From Pseudoscleropodium purum (taxonomy: Eukaryota > Streptophyta > Bryopsida > Hypnales > Brachytheciaceae): 64,000 nt of DNA. The position numbers were made by a program, and so were the translations under genes. Shown here piece by piece: positions 12,248 through 24,508 of the stretch (its first letter is position 1; the number at the start of each line of letters is the position of its first letter). Under the pieces are notes generated by a model. The model was not told the origin of the DNA. It ran no database searches and was given only the letters and a program-made list of their open reading frames with translations. The stretch covers positions 20,988,479-21,052,478 of the forward strand of contig OZ017800.1 of the NCBI GenBank assembly GCA_963969395.1, read 5' to 3'.

Positions 12248-13092
12248 CGTGCTCACACCTCGTAACCAGCTGCAGGTAGTTTGAAAATTGCAATCTCTTA
12301 GTATGAGCTTGCTTCTCTAAATGACATTCTAGAATATCTTGCACACTTGCTACACAATCACTAACAGTAGCACACACTCAAATTATCTCAAAGCGAAAAA
12401 GTTGGGAGCCCAGGTGGTAAGATTAAGAGTGTAATGAGATGCTAATCAAAACGCACGACGATCAGATTACACGACCTCTATCGAGAACCTAGAAAAAAAT
12501 TCAGATTTCAACGAAACCCAAAAAAAGATTTCGAACCTGGTTGTTGCCTACACACACAGATTTGCAAACTCTCACAGAAATTGATGTTTCACAAGCCTCT
12601 GCCCCTTAGATCGAGGTCGGAGCGAGGGATAAGAGCTTGCCAAGCAGGAAGCCGACCCTATTCCCGAGGCAACCTTTGACCGTGCTCCTTCGTTTTCGTT
12701 TTCTTTTTCTTTTTTCTTTTTTTCCTTTTTTTTCTCTTGCTTCTCCAGCATTTCGGTGGAAAAGCGCACCCTGGTCTGCGCCAGGGCCTAGTTTAGGGCG
12801 CCGCGCTTTTACTGTTGTGTTGTTCGTCGTTGGGATTCATCAGAGTGGGAAACTGGTCACTGGATCGGGAGGTGGGTTATTAGGTTATCAAGAAGTACAA
12901 CATTTGGTTGAGAGAAGCGCAAATCAGCATGAGAGATCAAGCAGCCTGTTTCGTTCTTGTGCAATTGCTTTTGCATCCTCTAAGATCCGCTTGCTCTTCA
13001 TCGCCTTTTCCTAGTCCTGGTTTGTTTACACCATGAGGAAGTGTGTATGAGGTTTTAAAGGGGTGCTTGCAGGATTAGTTCGGTGAGGCAAC
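12248..13092. promoter_or_regulatory. Shared upstream region of two divergent genes
   Basis: 845 bp lie between the start codons of the minus-strand plastid gene and the plus-strand membrane-protein gene, so both promoters and 5' leaders must fall here. It includes a strong pyrimidine tract on the plus strand (about 12688-12740, TTTTC repeats). An open frame at 12637-13014 has low-complexity composition and no start context, so I read it as leader DNA. No TATA box could be assigned with confidence. Confidence 0.5.
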
Positions 13093-16000
13093 ATGGTATT
13101 CTCCTCGAGTAGAACTAGGCTTCTGCTGATTTTAGTACTGTGTGCCCTTTCTTGTTTTGCGGTCGGAGATATAACGCGAGACGAGGTGATAGTTTTCAAG
13201 AAGCTTCATGGGAGTTCAAATTCCCAAGCTCGAAATGAGGTTCTCGAAGTTGATGAGCTGGAAGTTGGTCCAAGTCGGGAAAACGTTGAAGGGGCGAGTG
13301 ATCTGGACTTGAATAAACATCCCGATCATAGCGAGGTATGCTTTCATGCTCTTTTTTTCCGCTGCTACATGGTTTTAGGTCTTTCGTTAGTCACAGAATA
13401 GAATGCCTCTTTTGCATCTTGAGAGCTAGAGTTAGCTTGTGATCTAGACTTACAGCTTCCTGAATCAGGAGAGAGTAATCTGCTACTCTAAACCCTAGTT
13501 TCGAAGCTAGAGGAGTGTGATAACTTTGGTGATTTATCAGTGTTTTCGACCGCTAACTTGCAGCCTACTTGAAAGATTAAAATCATGCACTGTCGACCTT
13601 GGATATCAGTTCTGGCTTCTGAACTTGATACCTAATAAAAGTAATGGTGCAATTGTGATTTTACGCACACACCCTAAACTCAAATGGTTTTTGTCTGGAA
13701 CCGAACCGTCATCTGAAAGTTCTGCCAATGTTATGATCAGTCGGTTGATGATTCTTTCACCTGTGGATAGTTTTGAAACCGAAACGACGGGTATAAAAGG
13801 CCTTGGTAACCAGAGATGACGAAATGAATGGTTGCACTCAAAATTACAAACTGAATTTGCTGAACCAAGCGTTTTGAGTGATGTGTTGTTGGGAAGCTAC
13901 AGAAAATCTGCTTCTAATGAGCTATAATATGCCTCTTGACTTAAAGTATTGAGAACACAGCAATCAATGGCAATCCACTCTACAGAGAGCAAACAAACAG
14001 TTTTTTAATTGAGACTTCTTGCTCTAAGCATGGAAGTAAGAACTTGTTGGAAAGCTATGAGCAATGCGTTCTTAACAGAACATTACCATATTCTGATTCG
14101 TACCCGCGGTTCCAGTTGAGTGATTCTTAAACTCCCACTGTTCAGTTTTATCCTGTAGCTGACCCACCCTATTTGGTGTGCTTCTCAGACCAAATTAGCG
14201 AAGGAGAACGCGTGGGCTGTTAGATTAAAAGCAGAGATGACTGGAACGGTTGAAGATACTACGAAGGCAGCCCCTGCCAACAAGACTACACCTACTCCTC
14301 CTCCACCATCGCCACCAATTGAATCTCAAAACAGCCCTGCGAAGCCCACTCCTCCCGCCAATACAACCACGGTTTCACCTTCACCACCCGCTGGCACAGT
14401 TGATGCGGGGAAGGCACCACCGGCACACGGAGGGGCCTGTGATCATGAACCTGTGATTGGCGAATTGGCGCCTACTGGTGGGGAAGATGGTGAGTGTCAA
14501 GTCTGCCCTTGGTTTGAGTTTTTGTGAAGTCGTCTATCTCGTAGAATTTTAACCTTCAACCTCATGCATTTTTTTCTCACTTTTTAGGGATCTCTTTGTT
14601 CTCATGTTCTTGCGAAGTCTCTTTCTTGAGTTAACGCTTATGTGTAAAGCGTGACATTCTTATGGACTTTTTGTTGCTTTGCAGGCCACCATGACTATAT
14701 CTTAACCGTTCAAAATGTTGGAAAATCGAAGTTGGATGTAACCATCCAGACCTCAAATGGTTGGAAAGCAACTCCAGGGGAGTTGGCACTGTCCAAAGGA
14801 CAAAACAAGTCGGTAAGTTACACCACGGGGTTGAAGCTTGTCTTCTGTATTAGGCTAGTTTGTGTTATAGACCTAAAGGAAGAAGTCCATCGTACACAAA
14901 AGGTCGAATTTCTACCATTTCTGATGCTTTGAAGTCCCCATAGATGAAGATCCTCCACCCTGGCTTCAGGGTGCTGTTTAAAGACGTCATATATCACAAA
15001 CACTAATAGATGGGAGCAAGTAGGGTTTGTGATAAAACTGGAACAGCTGCCAGGCCGTGCACGTTGTCTTGCTTGGGATCTAATAGTATTTTTATGAAGA
15101 GAGACTCTAAGGGTTGGATCTCATGGCCCTTTGCTTTTCATAATTACACCAGGGTCGTCTATACTTTGGATAGGATTTCCTTGTCTTACACCCTATTGAA
15201 TGCCACGTCCTCTAAGTTAATATTACTCCTGTCCCCTGATTTACAATTGCACATTGTGAGCTGTTGAGTCATTTTTTATTGTTGACAAAGATGTTCCGTT
15301 TGGTGTTGGCAGGTGACAGTTTCAGTGACAGATAACGAGGCCGTAAGACATATAGCGAAGCTTAACATAAGTTGGAGTGATGGAGATTGTTACGTCGATG
15401 TTCCTGCTCAGAATGTTCCTGCTCATAATGTTCCTGGCGATGTCGACCATTCTTCCTACTCGACTTTCTTTAATGCGCCAGGAACTGCTGCTCTGCTGCT
15501 CGGTGGCAGCCTTGTGTTCCTCATTTTATTAGGTATGACCATCCTTGAATAGATCCTGTATCAGAGGTCTTGGTTAGTCTATTGAGAACTTACTATGGTT
15601 ATAGTTGGACTAAATTTGATGTATTTACTTTGATATCTTGGGTTTTGATTGCTGGGTTTTGAGTCTTGAGATTCTAGATTTGTGTGAAGTCTCTTGTGTG
15701 TGGTGTTGATATGTCTGAGACTCTGCCCGCCTCAAGGTAAGACACATCAGCTGGTTGGAAGTTGGCCAACCCCTACCCGTACACACACTTGAAAGGTAAC
15801 TAACGGGGATTTAGGCGTTCAACTTAGCGAACTACTACTTCTTGGTTGGTGCCGATGGATTTTGCACTTCAAACCACTACGGTATAGGGACAGTTAATCT
15901 ATTTGTCTAACGTTGGGGAGTCAAGTTAGCTGGGCTTAGCACCTATTTTCTGGCTGGCTCTGCGTTACCATTGCGGGCACCTACTACCTGATTCCAGTTT

Positions 16001-16900
16001 TTTAAAACCTCTACTTGGTTGGTGCCGGCGGTCCTTAGTGTTCAAGTGTAAGCTAACAATGAATTTCTTCGGATCTTGTCATTTGCTCTCAAACACGAGG
16101 AAGTTGAACATGACTCAACAAGAGACTTTATGAGGCAACTAGGAGCTAATTCAAATCGTCAAATGCAAGGCAGTTCTTTGCTGGCGACGATTGGGTGTGT
16201 CATTTATGAGTCATAACTAGAAGTACCTCTGGCGCCATTGATCAAGCTGCAGCTGGGCACTCTTCTAGTGGATGTTGCCAACTGATTACATACGTACGAC
16301 AGACGTTACTGCCCTCCTTGAAGAGGAAGAGTCGCAGCTGCTACTTGGGCGTCTGACCGACCATGTCATTCTCTAGCAGACTAAAATTGTCCCTTGCTTA
16401 AGTCTCCATTATCGTTGTTCTTATGCCTGGATTTGCAACTTTACCTCGGCTTTACCTTGGGAGAGTGTGCTTGAAATGGAAGATATCTGGAAGGGACCTT
16501 GAAAGTTTGCTTGACATGTGCTACTTGTTACGTTTATAGCTTGATGTGCGTTGGATTTCGAAAATTGACCCGAGTTCTTTCGGTAAAGATGTTCTCACCG
16601 GCTTGCTGTGCACGTCCTGAACCAGGAGTAGTAGCAGGTGTATGGGGATGCATCTCATGGCGTTCTCATGCTCGGCGGCACGGTGATGCGGAGACCAAGT
16701 ATCAGGAGCTGGAAATGGCAGCCACAGACACCAAGCAGGAGGATGAGGAGGGGAGTCCATCAGCTGATGGCTGGGATGAAGTCTGGGAAGACGATGATTG
16801 GGAGGACACGGAAGCTGGTAGGGCTTCTTCCACTGCCCTCACTCTTTCTTCAGCAGGCCTGAACTCGCGGCGGGCAAACAAGGACGGCTGGGATGACTGA
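13093..16900 (+). CDS. Type I membrane protein, plant DUF7356-like, with acidic C-terminal tail (5 exons)
   Basis: Exons 13093-13335, 14189-14489, 14685-14812, 15313-15532 and 16638-16900, all GT-AG and in frame; product 384 aa. A signal peptide (residues 1-24, LLLILVLCALSCFAVG) leads into an acidic stretch and a proline-rich segment (about 105-160, with TPTPPPPSPP). A globular block follows (HHDYILTVQNVGKSKLDV ... LNISWSDGDCYVDVP, about 182-255), then one membrane helix (about 281-303, LLLGGSLVFLILLGGVWG). The cytosolic tail has KYQELEM, a DGWDEVWEDDDWED acidic cluster and a terminal NKDGWDD. Plant proteins with this layout are grouped as DUF7356; the name is from memory and no function is known to me. 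The Tyr-based and acidic tail motifs could act in sorting (inference). Intron 3 contains a repeat also found in the CCR4-type gene. Confidence 0.8.
14840..15245 (+). repeat. Intronic dispersed repeat, copy 1
   Basis: It lies inside intron 3 of the membrane-protein gene (14813-15312). It aligns along most of its length with 28080-28480 in an intron of the CCR4-type gene, in the same orientation relative to transcription. Shared blocks include TGATGCTTTGAAG / AAAGCTTTGAAGG, GTTTGTGATAAAACTGGAA / GTTTATGATAAGGCTAGAA, CAGGCCGT, GGTTGGATCTCAT / GGTTGATCTCAT, and CCTTTGCTTTTCATAA / CCTTTGGTTTTCATAA. No intact ORF is shared, so it is probably a non-autonomous mobile element. Confidence 0.6.
15533..16637 (+). 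other. Intron 4 of the membrane-protein gene with short internal repeats
   Basis: An 1105-bp intron with no coding content. It contains two similar blocks, TACTTCTTGGTTGGTGCCGA near 15836 and CTACTTGGTTGGTGCCGGCG near 16010. The acceptor GTAGCAG before 16638 is chosen because it keeps frame and joins the second half of the membrane helix. Confidence 0.5.
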
Positions 16901-19900
16901 AGAAGAATTATCTCCTCAGAGTGTAAGTTTCATTGAGCAAAGGCTAAGCAATTCAGGGTTCAGATTCGAATTGACCAACACTGAAGTTCTGATATTAGTT
17001 CTGATATTTGTTCTCCTGATTCTGCCCTTCTCGGCTGTGGATATCCGGTCAACAAGGAGGCCTATCTTCCTGCTGTCGGGTTGTATCGTTTACAAAAACG
17101 TAGGTAATTAGAGAAGGATTGCATTGAGAAGGATGCTAAGTAGCCCTGATGTTTAGATGCTTAGAGTTGTTATGGCCTGGGTAAAGTATCTGATTGAACG
17201 AGGTTATAGAATATATTGCCTGCAGTGCAACAGGGTTTTGAATTCGGAGGCGTATCAGTACAGTTTGTTCGTTTGTACCCGATTGCAACTTTGTCTTTTC
17301 ACTCATGTGACGTTGATATATAGGGTACATTCACAAAAATGGGGAAATATGAAACTTTGATACGAGGTAAAGATTTTAGACTCTACTGAAGTGGTCACTT
17401 CCGACAACGGGGAATCTTCACTTCTGATTCAATGTGGCTCATGACATAGTGGGTGAAAGGTGAAATATACACTTACCTAAATTTCATGTTCATTTCCAAT
17501 GTCAAGATTGATGGATTTAAGATGTCAATATCATATGGTGCACTATTGTTAGTCCCATCTATATATCAGTGGTTTTACATTAGTAGCACCTCCACCTGCA
17601 TGAAGTGAACTATATTTCAAACTGCATTGTGTTCCTGATTTTGTCAATTGCGGATGACTGGGTTTCTTGATGCACTGCGTATGTCAGGAAAATATTGATA
17701 TCCGAGTCCATCTAAAAATGTCTTGTCACCAGGATGTAAGCCTAGTACTTGCTCTCCTCTTGAAGGCAGTCATGAAACGATGGTTTCCTGTCATGCAGGT
17801 GACTTTTTTTTCGCTTTCATGTGAAGTCTTTTCCTTTTATCCATCAATTGAATTCTTTTATTCTCACCTTGTAACGTGGCTTTTCCAGTAGGTGTGCACC
17901 ATCGTTCCTTTGTAACCACTGCACTCCATTTGAAATTTCAAGCCTCAAATTAAAAGTTATGGTCACATTTTAGAGAGGTTTGGAAGGGACATTTTCAAGC
18001 ATCCTTGCTAAATTTTATCTTCAATTTTTGATTAGAAGATCAAAATTATAAACAGATTTTTGGAGTTGAAATTTATCTTGATTTAACAACTTTCCTTACG
18101 TTAATATTTTTTTGGAAAAAGTTATTTGATGAGGCCTAAACAAGGTTTAAGATTCTACTTCACACATAATTTCTACATTTTTGACTATGAGTAGTCAAGC
18201 TTCATCTTCAAATTATCCCATACCTTTTGAAGATTCATAATGAAAAATGAAATTTCATTATGAAAATGACATCATCCAACATCCTTACAAATGTCAATGA
18301 AGTAATTTCTTTATTTTGCCATCAAAATTTCATTATTGGTAGATGGTCAAATGATATTAGTATTTGATTTGATGTGGAATTTTTTTGATTTTTGACAAAC
18401 TATCTTTACATTGATTTGTTTTCAAATGTATCTATAGAGTATGGATAAATTTTGTGGATGAAGACTCTAGAGTTATGCAACTAATGTATTTTTTCATATT
18501 GATTGTGATTTGAGCAAAAAGTTAGAATGGTAGGACAAGAAGTTGCAAAGTCAAGGACAAAAGAGCAAAATTTTGCAAAGAATATAATTTTACAATAGAA
18601 TTCTTAGCTAATAGTTTTCTATTTTTGTTATAAGTATTGAAATACTTATGACATTTTTAGAAGAATTCTAAAATAACTATGGATTTGTTTTAAACTTTAA
18701 ACACTTGTAGTATATTTTGTTTTAATAAAATATTTCAAGATCTTTTAAAAAAAAAGACTAGGATACTCCATTGTGAATTTATTTTAAATATTTTTCATTA
18801 AATGAAAAAACATAACATACACTCGTATTTTTAATTAATTTTGGTTTTTTATAGTTTTAGAAATATGCCACTAGCTATCTCTTCAAAAGAAGCACAATTA
18901 TCTTCCTTCAATTTAATGACACTTTCAAATCTATTGACTTAAATTTTTCATGTCAATATCAACCTACAAAAGGTTTGAACAAAATTGCTACACTATAAGT
19001 CAAGTCTCTTATAGATTTTGAATCCATTAATATTTTAAAATAAGGCTATCTAGTAAGTATTTTCCAAGGATATGAGTAAAGCCATGTAGAAGGTTATATT
19101 GCAAAAATAACAAGTGAAGCCAAAGGTATACAATTGTAAGGTATATTCTACAAAAATAATTCTAAAAATAGATGGCAAAAATTTGAATTTTATCAAGCAT
19201 ACACATTTATATTTTAAGCATATGTCAAATGTTATTTTCTAGAAGAAAATAGATATTGGAAAAAGTTGTATAAATGTTGTCCTTCACTTATGGTTGCCTT
19301 ATCCTCAAGAGTTCCCTCATGACTCACCACTTGTATACATAGAGGTGCATGCAACTCTTTGAACTTGGGCCCTAAACCAATGTACCAACCCATGCCACAT
19401 ATAGTTCTAGGTTGATGAAAATTACTACATCCTTATACAATAACAATAAATATTTATATAGTGTAAAACGTTGAGAAATTAGAGAGGGGCAACCTAATTT
19501 CACTATTTTGTATAGTGAACATGATAAATAATTTCATCACCATTAGAATAAAAACAAGTATTGATGTGAGTATTAATCACCATATAGTAGTTGAAAAAAA
19601 CAAATAACAACTTGGAATAATTGAAGCTTTCGAGCTGTAATTGATTGACATACTTAAAATGATCACTATCTAGTTGTTGTTGAAGGATAAAAAATAGTCA
19701 TATATTAGTCTTTGGAGGCAATAACTACTTCTTTTGAATGCATAGTGACAAACTATGCACTCAAATTCCAACTCTAGTTTTGTTTTCATTTAATCCCCTC
19801 TCCTCTTTCCATTTCATTTAAAAAAAAATTTAAAAATTTAAATCCTCCCACCCTTTGTAATTTCCAGGTGGGAGTGGGATTGACAATTGATATGGGATAT

Positions 19901-20350
19901 ACCTCATATTCCGTATCTGTATTCATATCTATATCATATTTGTACTTGTGCCTATATGCATACCATATCCATATTCAAGATCAACTACATGGATGGGGGA
20001 AGGAGGGTTTAAAAAAATCAACAACTATCAAATTTTCAGGTCAAGAGAAGGGAAGAAATTGAAGAATAGGAGTGTACAACTTCTTTTCAATCAATCATCA
20101 AATTTGGAAATGAAGATCTCTCTAAGAAATAATGATTTTTCAAAAGGCAAGTTGTTTAGTATGTCCAACTAGTCATGTCTAATTTGCAATTGTTCATTTT
20201 TTGACTAAAATAGGATTGTGAACAAACCATGTTAGTCAAACAAGTTCACATCCACAAATTCACAATTTGTAGATGATAATGCATTGATGTACTTAGCCTT
20301 TTGCGTTTGGCTTGTGAATTTTACATCTACTAATTTGTATGACTTAATAA
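16901..20350. other. 3' flank and AT-rich desert, no gene seen
   Basis: 16901 to about 17150 is probably 3' untranslated sequence of the preceding gene. Beyond that the DNA is AT-rich with short open frames lacking motifs. 19900-19980 is a low-complexity run rich in CATAT and ATATC, the source of a spurious Ser/Tyr-rich frame. Confidence 0.55.
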
Positions 20351-20606
20351 TGTTAAAGATTGTGTACATATACTAGACCATGTACACCATGTACAGTCAG
20401 CCTTAGGAGTAGCATTAGACACTTAGTTAGTATTAGAGTCCATGGATATTGCTCATAGTGAAAGGCAATCCATTGTAGTTAGTTATCCCACGTGGTTTGT
20501 GGATAACTAGGAAAGGCTTGTACCTTATGTTCAGCCACTCATGTGGCATAGTATCTTTTTATCATCTAAGTAAAGCCTTTTTTCCATATACTACTTTGTA
20601 ATCTCA
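20351..20606 (+). repeat. 5' LTR of the Copia element
   Basis: 256 bp starting TGTTAAAGATTG and ending AATCTCA. It matches the 3' LTR over its whole length with about 20 visible differences (roughly 8%) counted by eye, so the insertion is not recent. Confidence 0.85.
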
Positions 20607-21158
20607 ATAGATTATGGGTCCACGCACTTGGAGTTGCACTTGAGGGAAAAGTTCATATCATTTGGAAGAGATTTTGGAGCTTGGAGGAGAAATCAACATT
20701 TTGTCTCTGTTTCAACTACAAACCATATGGTGTGAGTTATTTTGGACTTTTGTTGGCTGGTTTGTAAGGTTTTGAATGCATTTTGGGTGAGAGATTGCTT
20801 ATGGTAGTAATTGCACCTTGTGAAGGCTAGTTGCATGCTCCTAGTTTGAGTTTGTATTTAGAAGAGTACATTGAGAGCCCATTGAAGGTTGATTGTACAC
20901 TCCTGTGCATTGTTGATTGTAATTGTGCCAATTGCAATCTAGTGAGAGTCTTTTGTGAGGCTTGGAAGCACCATTGGGTTGCTTGAGGTATTTGCCATCC
21001 ATTGAAGGTTGATTAGTGCCCTTGTGAGTGAGTGAGGCAAAGTAGTGGAATTGGCGATCCATTGAGGGCTAATTTGTACCCTTGTGAGCCTTGTGGAGCC
21101 GTTGAGAGGTAATTAGGCTGCTTTGGAGTTTAGGTGATCCAACTAGGGTTGTTGGAGG
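20607..21158 (+). other. Copia leader with imperfect direct repeats
   Basis: No Gag coding is visible. A CCATTGAAGGTTGATT-type block recurs at about 20880, 20999 and 21059 (last copy CCATTGAGGGCTAATT), each followed within 15 bp by CTCCTGTG or CCCTTGTGAG. No perfect primer-binding site complementary to initiator tRNA-Met (TGGTATCAGAGC) follows the LTR. Confidence 0.55.
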
Positions 21159-21159
21159 T

Positions 21160-24106
21160 CATTGTTGCCTGGAGGTGCAAGTGAAGGGACAGACTAGGAG
21201 GATCCAAATCCAAGAGGTGCTCCATGTCCCCAAGTTGCATGCCAATTTACTTTCGGTGAGCATATTATCTTTGGAAGATTTGAAAGTGCATTTCAATATG
21301 GTGGTGTGTGTTGTGAAGGCACCAAGTGGAGTTTTGATTGCATTAGCCCCTCGTAAGGGCAACTTGTACCACCTCCATTTCACCAAGGTGAATGGCACTT
21401 CCATGGCTTATGTTGCCCAAGGATCAGCCCACGAAGACCTTGTGGAGCTTTGGCATAGGAGGCTTGGGCACTTAAATGTGAAGAGCATGAAGAGCCTCCA
21501 ACACATGGTGAAGGGCTTGAACCTCTCTTCTTGCAAGCATGATTGGAGTTCTATAGTATGCAAGGGGTGCATTGAGGGCAAACAAGCAAGGTAGCCCTTC
21601 CCCAAGGATGGGGCAATGCGGGCCACCAAGCCATTGGAGCTTGTGCATTTGGATGTGTGCGGGCCGATGAAGACTACGTCCATAGGAGGAGGAAGGTATT
21701 TTGTGACTTTCATTGATGATTTCTCTCGCAAAATTTGGATGTATATGTTGAAGTACAAGAATGAGGTGTTTGGACGTTTTGAGACTTGGAAGGCCCTCGT
21801 GGAGGCGCAATTGGATTGTAAGGTGAAGGTGCTGCAGTCGGATAATGGAGGAAATTATGTGTCCAAGGCCTTTGAGGCGTACTTAAAGGCCTATGGCATT
21901 GAGCACCATCCTTCCGCACCTTACACTCCTCAACAAAACGGCGGAGCGGAGCGTGCCAACTACACCATTGTGGAGATGGCAAGGGCCATGCTTTATGGCC
22001 AAGGTCTCAAGTTTGAGCTTTGGGGGAGGCCGTGTCCAATGCGGTTTATACGAGGAACCGGTGCCCCACCCAAGCCTTGACAAGCAAGACACTGCAAGAA
22101 GCTTGGAGCGGAACAAGGCCCAACGTGTCTCACATGTGCACCTTTGAGTGCATTGCCTATGCATTGGTTCCAAGTGCCAAGAGGATCAAGTTGTATGCCA
22201 AGGGCATGAAGTGCCTTTTCCTTGGTTATTGTGAGAGAACCAAGGCCTATAGGCTGATGTGTGTAGAGACCAAGGCCATCATCAAGAGTCGAGATGTGAC
22301 CTTCTTGGAGGATGGAGGAGCTGATTCCAAGCTCTTGGAGATGAGCCCAAGTGGGAGAAGTGGAGGACCAGCCCAAAAGGTGGGCACAACTCCAAGAGTG
22401 GACCTAGAAGATGAAGATGAAGAGCAAGGTGCTGAAGACAACGACTTTGTGGAGCCCAAGAAGAAGGTGGTGACATCTAAAGTGAAGAGATCAACAGCCC
22501 CTCCGTCAAGCACTTCACTAAGGGAGCAAGAGCATGACCAGCCCATGGAGGAGCAAGATGAAGGCACGGAGGAGCCACGTTATCCAACAAGGACCCGCAA
22601 GCCCCTTGGAGATTGGTGGATGAATCACATTCTTTCTCCAAAACAAGAAGAACAAGCCAATGTGGCTTTCCTTGGAGATCCATCTGTGCTTGGAGAGGTA
22701 TTGCGTTGCGAAGATGCAAGCAAGTGGGAGGTAGCCATGCAAGAGGAGTACAAGGCCCTCATTGACAAAGGGACATGGGAACTTGCAGCCCTCCCTTCCA
22801 AGAGATCAAGTGTGAGATGTAAGTAGGTTTTCTCCACCAAAAGAGATGCTTTAGGTCACATTGTGAGGTACAAGGCAAAGTTGGTTGCTAGGGGGTTTTC
22901 CCAAGTGGAAGGGGAGGACTTCAATGAGACTTTTGCCCCCGTTGCCAAGTTTAGCACCATTCAGTGCATTGCGATTCTTAGGGCAGCTATGGACTTGGAG
23001 ATGCACCAAATGGATGTGAAGATGGCTTTTCTCAACCCCAAGTTGGATGAGGTCATCTACATGGATCAACCCTAAGGCTTTGTGCAAGAAGGCCAAAAGC
23101 ATCTCAAGTGCAAGTTGAAGAAGGCACTCCCCGGATTGAAGCAATCGGGGAAAATATGGTATCGAGATATTGATGGCATGTTTATGAGAAAGGGGTTCCG
23201 AAGAGGCCAGGCTAATCACTCTTTATACACCTTGCAAAGTCGTGGGCATTTGGTGATTGTGATCCTCTATGTTGATGATCTGATCCTCCTTGCAAGTAGC
23301 ATGACCAAGATGCTTGAAGTGAAGGCAATGCTCAAGAAGGAGTACGAGATGACTGATCTTAGAGAGTTGAAGTATTGCCTTGGAGTGGATATCAAGAGGG
23401 ATAGGGTTGCCCACACCATCACCATGAGCCAACGCAAGTACCTTGAAGAGATTCCCAAGCGGTTCAACATAGAGAAGTGCAAAGCCATAGGTACACCACT
23501 TAACATGCATGTGAAGTTGCTCAAGCTCACCGATGAAGAATTCGAAGAGGTGAGGGCTTAAATGCAAGGTGTGCCTTACAAGGCAACGGTGGGTTATTTG
23601 ATGTATGCCATGGTGGCCACGAGGCCTGATTTGGCATTCCCGATGAGTATTGTGAACCAACACATGTCCAAGTATGGCCCAAATCATTGGGCAGCAGTCA
23701 AAAAGGTGGTGAAATACCTTCAAGACACACTTGGATTGGAGTTGCAACTTGGAAGTGCCCAAGTGTCTCTACACGAGTTTTGTGATGCGGATTGGGTAGG
23801 TGATGAGGCGGATAGGAGATCCACTACCGGTTACGTGTTTATACTTGGAGGGGTGCCATTTCATGGAATTCAAAGAGGCAGCCCACCATAGCTCTTTCTA
23901 CAACAGAGGCCGAGTACATGGCCATGAGCCAAGCCACGAAGGAGGCCATTTGGCTAAGGCAACTCTTGTCTGATGTTGGACTTGACCAAGAAGGAAGCAC
24001 ACTAATTTGGTGTGACAACCAAAGGGCCATTGCTTTGGCCAAGAATCCCACCCATCACTCTCGGACAAAGCTCATCGATGTGCGACACCATTTTATTCAT
24101 GAATGA
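21160..24106 (+). pseudogene. Copia pol polyprotein remnant (GAG-pre-integrase, integrase, RT, RNase H)
   Basis: Frame pieces read in order. 21175-21594: GAG-pre-integrase, with LWHRRLGHLN and CKGCIEGKQAR. 21595-22080: integrase, with first Asp in LVHLDVCGP (codon 21652), second Asp in LQSDNGGNY, and Glu in QQNGGAERAN. 22020-22826 (another frame): integrase C-terminus and linker. 22863-23561: RT, with YVDD at 23268-23279. 23562-23891: RNase H start, CDADWVGDEADRRSTTGY. 23918-24106: RNase H end, WCDNQRAIALAKN. In-frame stops occur at 21592, 22824, 23073 and 23559, the tail is cut at 24104, and frameshifts lie near 22020 and 23865. It cannot make a full polyprotein. Confidence 0.9.
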
Positions 24107-24252
24107 GTGGAGGATGAGGTGATTGAGCTCAAGTATATGCCTACCCAAGCTATAGTTGCTGATGTGCTGACCAAGGCCCTTGGGAAGCCACAACACCAAA
24201 GCTTCATTGAGAAGATGGGGCTTCAAGCCTTTGCCCACTCTCAAAGTGGGAG

Positions 24253-24508
24253 TGTTAAAGATTGTGTATATATACTAGACCATGTACACCATGTACAGTC
24301 AGCCTTAGGAATAGCATTAGACACTTAGTTAGTGTTAGAGTCCATAGGTATTGCTCGTAGTCAAAGGCAGCCCATTGTAGTTAGTTATCCCACGTGGTTT
24401 GTGGATAACTAGAAAAGGCTTGTACCTTATGTTCAGCCTACTCATGTGGTATGGTATCTTTCTACCATCTAAGTAAAGCCCTCTCCCATACACTACTTCG
24501 TAATCTCA
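24253..24508 (+). repeat. 3' LTR of the Copia element
   Basis: 256 bp from TGTTAAAGATTG to AATCTCA, immediately after the polypurine tract at 24243-24252. Same length as the 5' LTR, diverged from it at about 20 positions. Confidence 0.85.

Larger units (their letters stand above)
20351..24508 (+). mobile_element. Degenerate Ty1/Copia LTR retrotransposon without gag
   Basis: Bounded by two 256-bp LTRs with TG...CA ends. A polypurine tract (AAAGTGGGAG) abuts the 3' LTR. Domains run in Copia order: GAG-pre-integrase, integrase, reverse transcriptase, RNase H. The 0.55 kb after the 5' LTR has no Gag and no CCHC knuckle, and only the extreme end of a protease-like region precedes the GAG-pre-integrase block. 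The candidate duplicated site is AATAA (20346-20350) with similar A/T sequence after 24508, not decisive in this composition. Several stops and frameshifts make it non-autonomous. Confidence 0.9.

Noticed and set aside
12572..13014. Opposing open frames in the shared upstream region (minus Lys/Glu-rich, plus Phe-rich)
   Set aside because: Both come from a TTTTC/GAAAA low-complexity tract, overlap on opposite strands and show no domain.
19868..20062. Ser/Tyr-rich 64-aa frame
   Set aside because: Produced by CATAT/ATATC low-complexity DNA.
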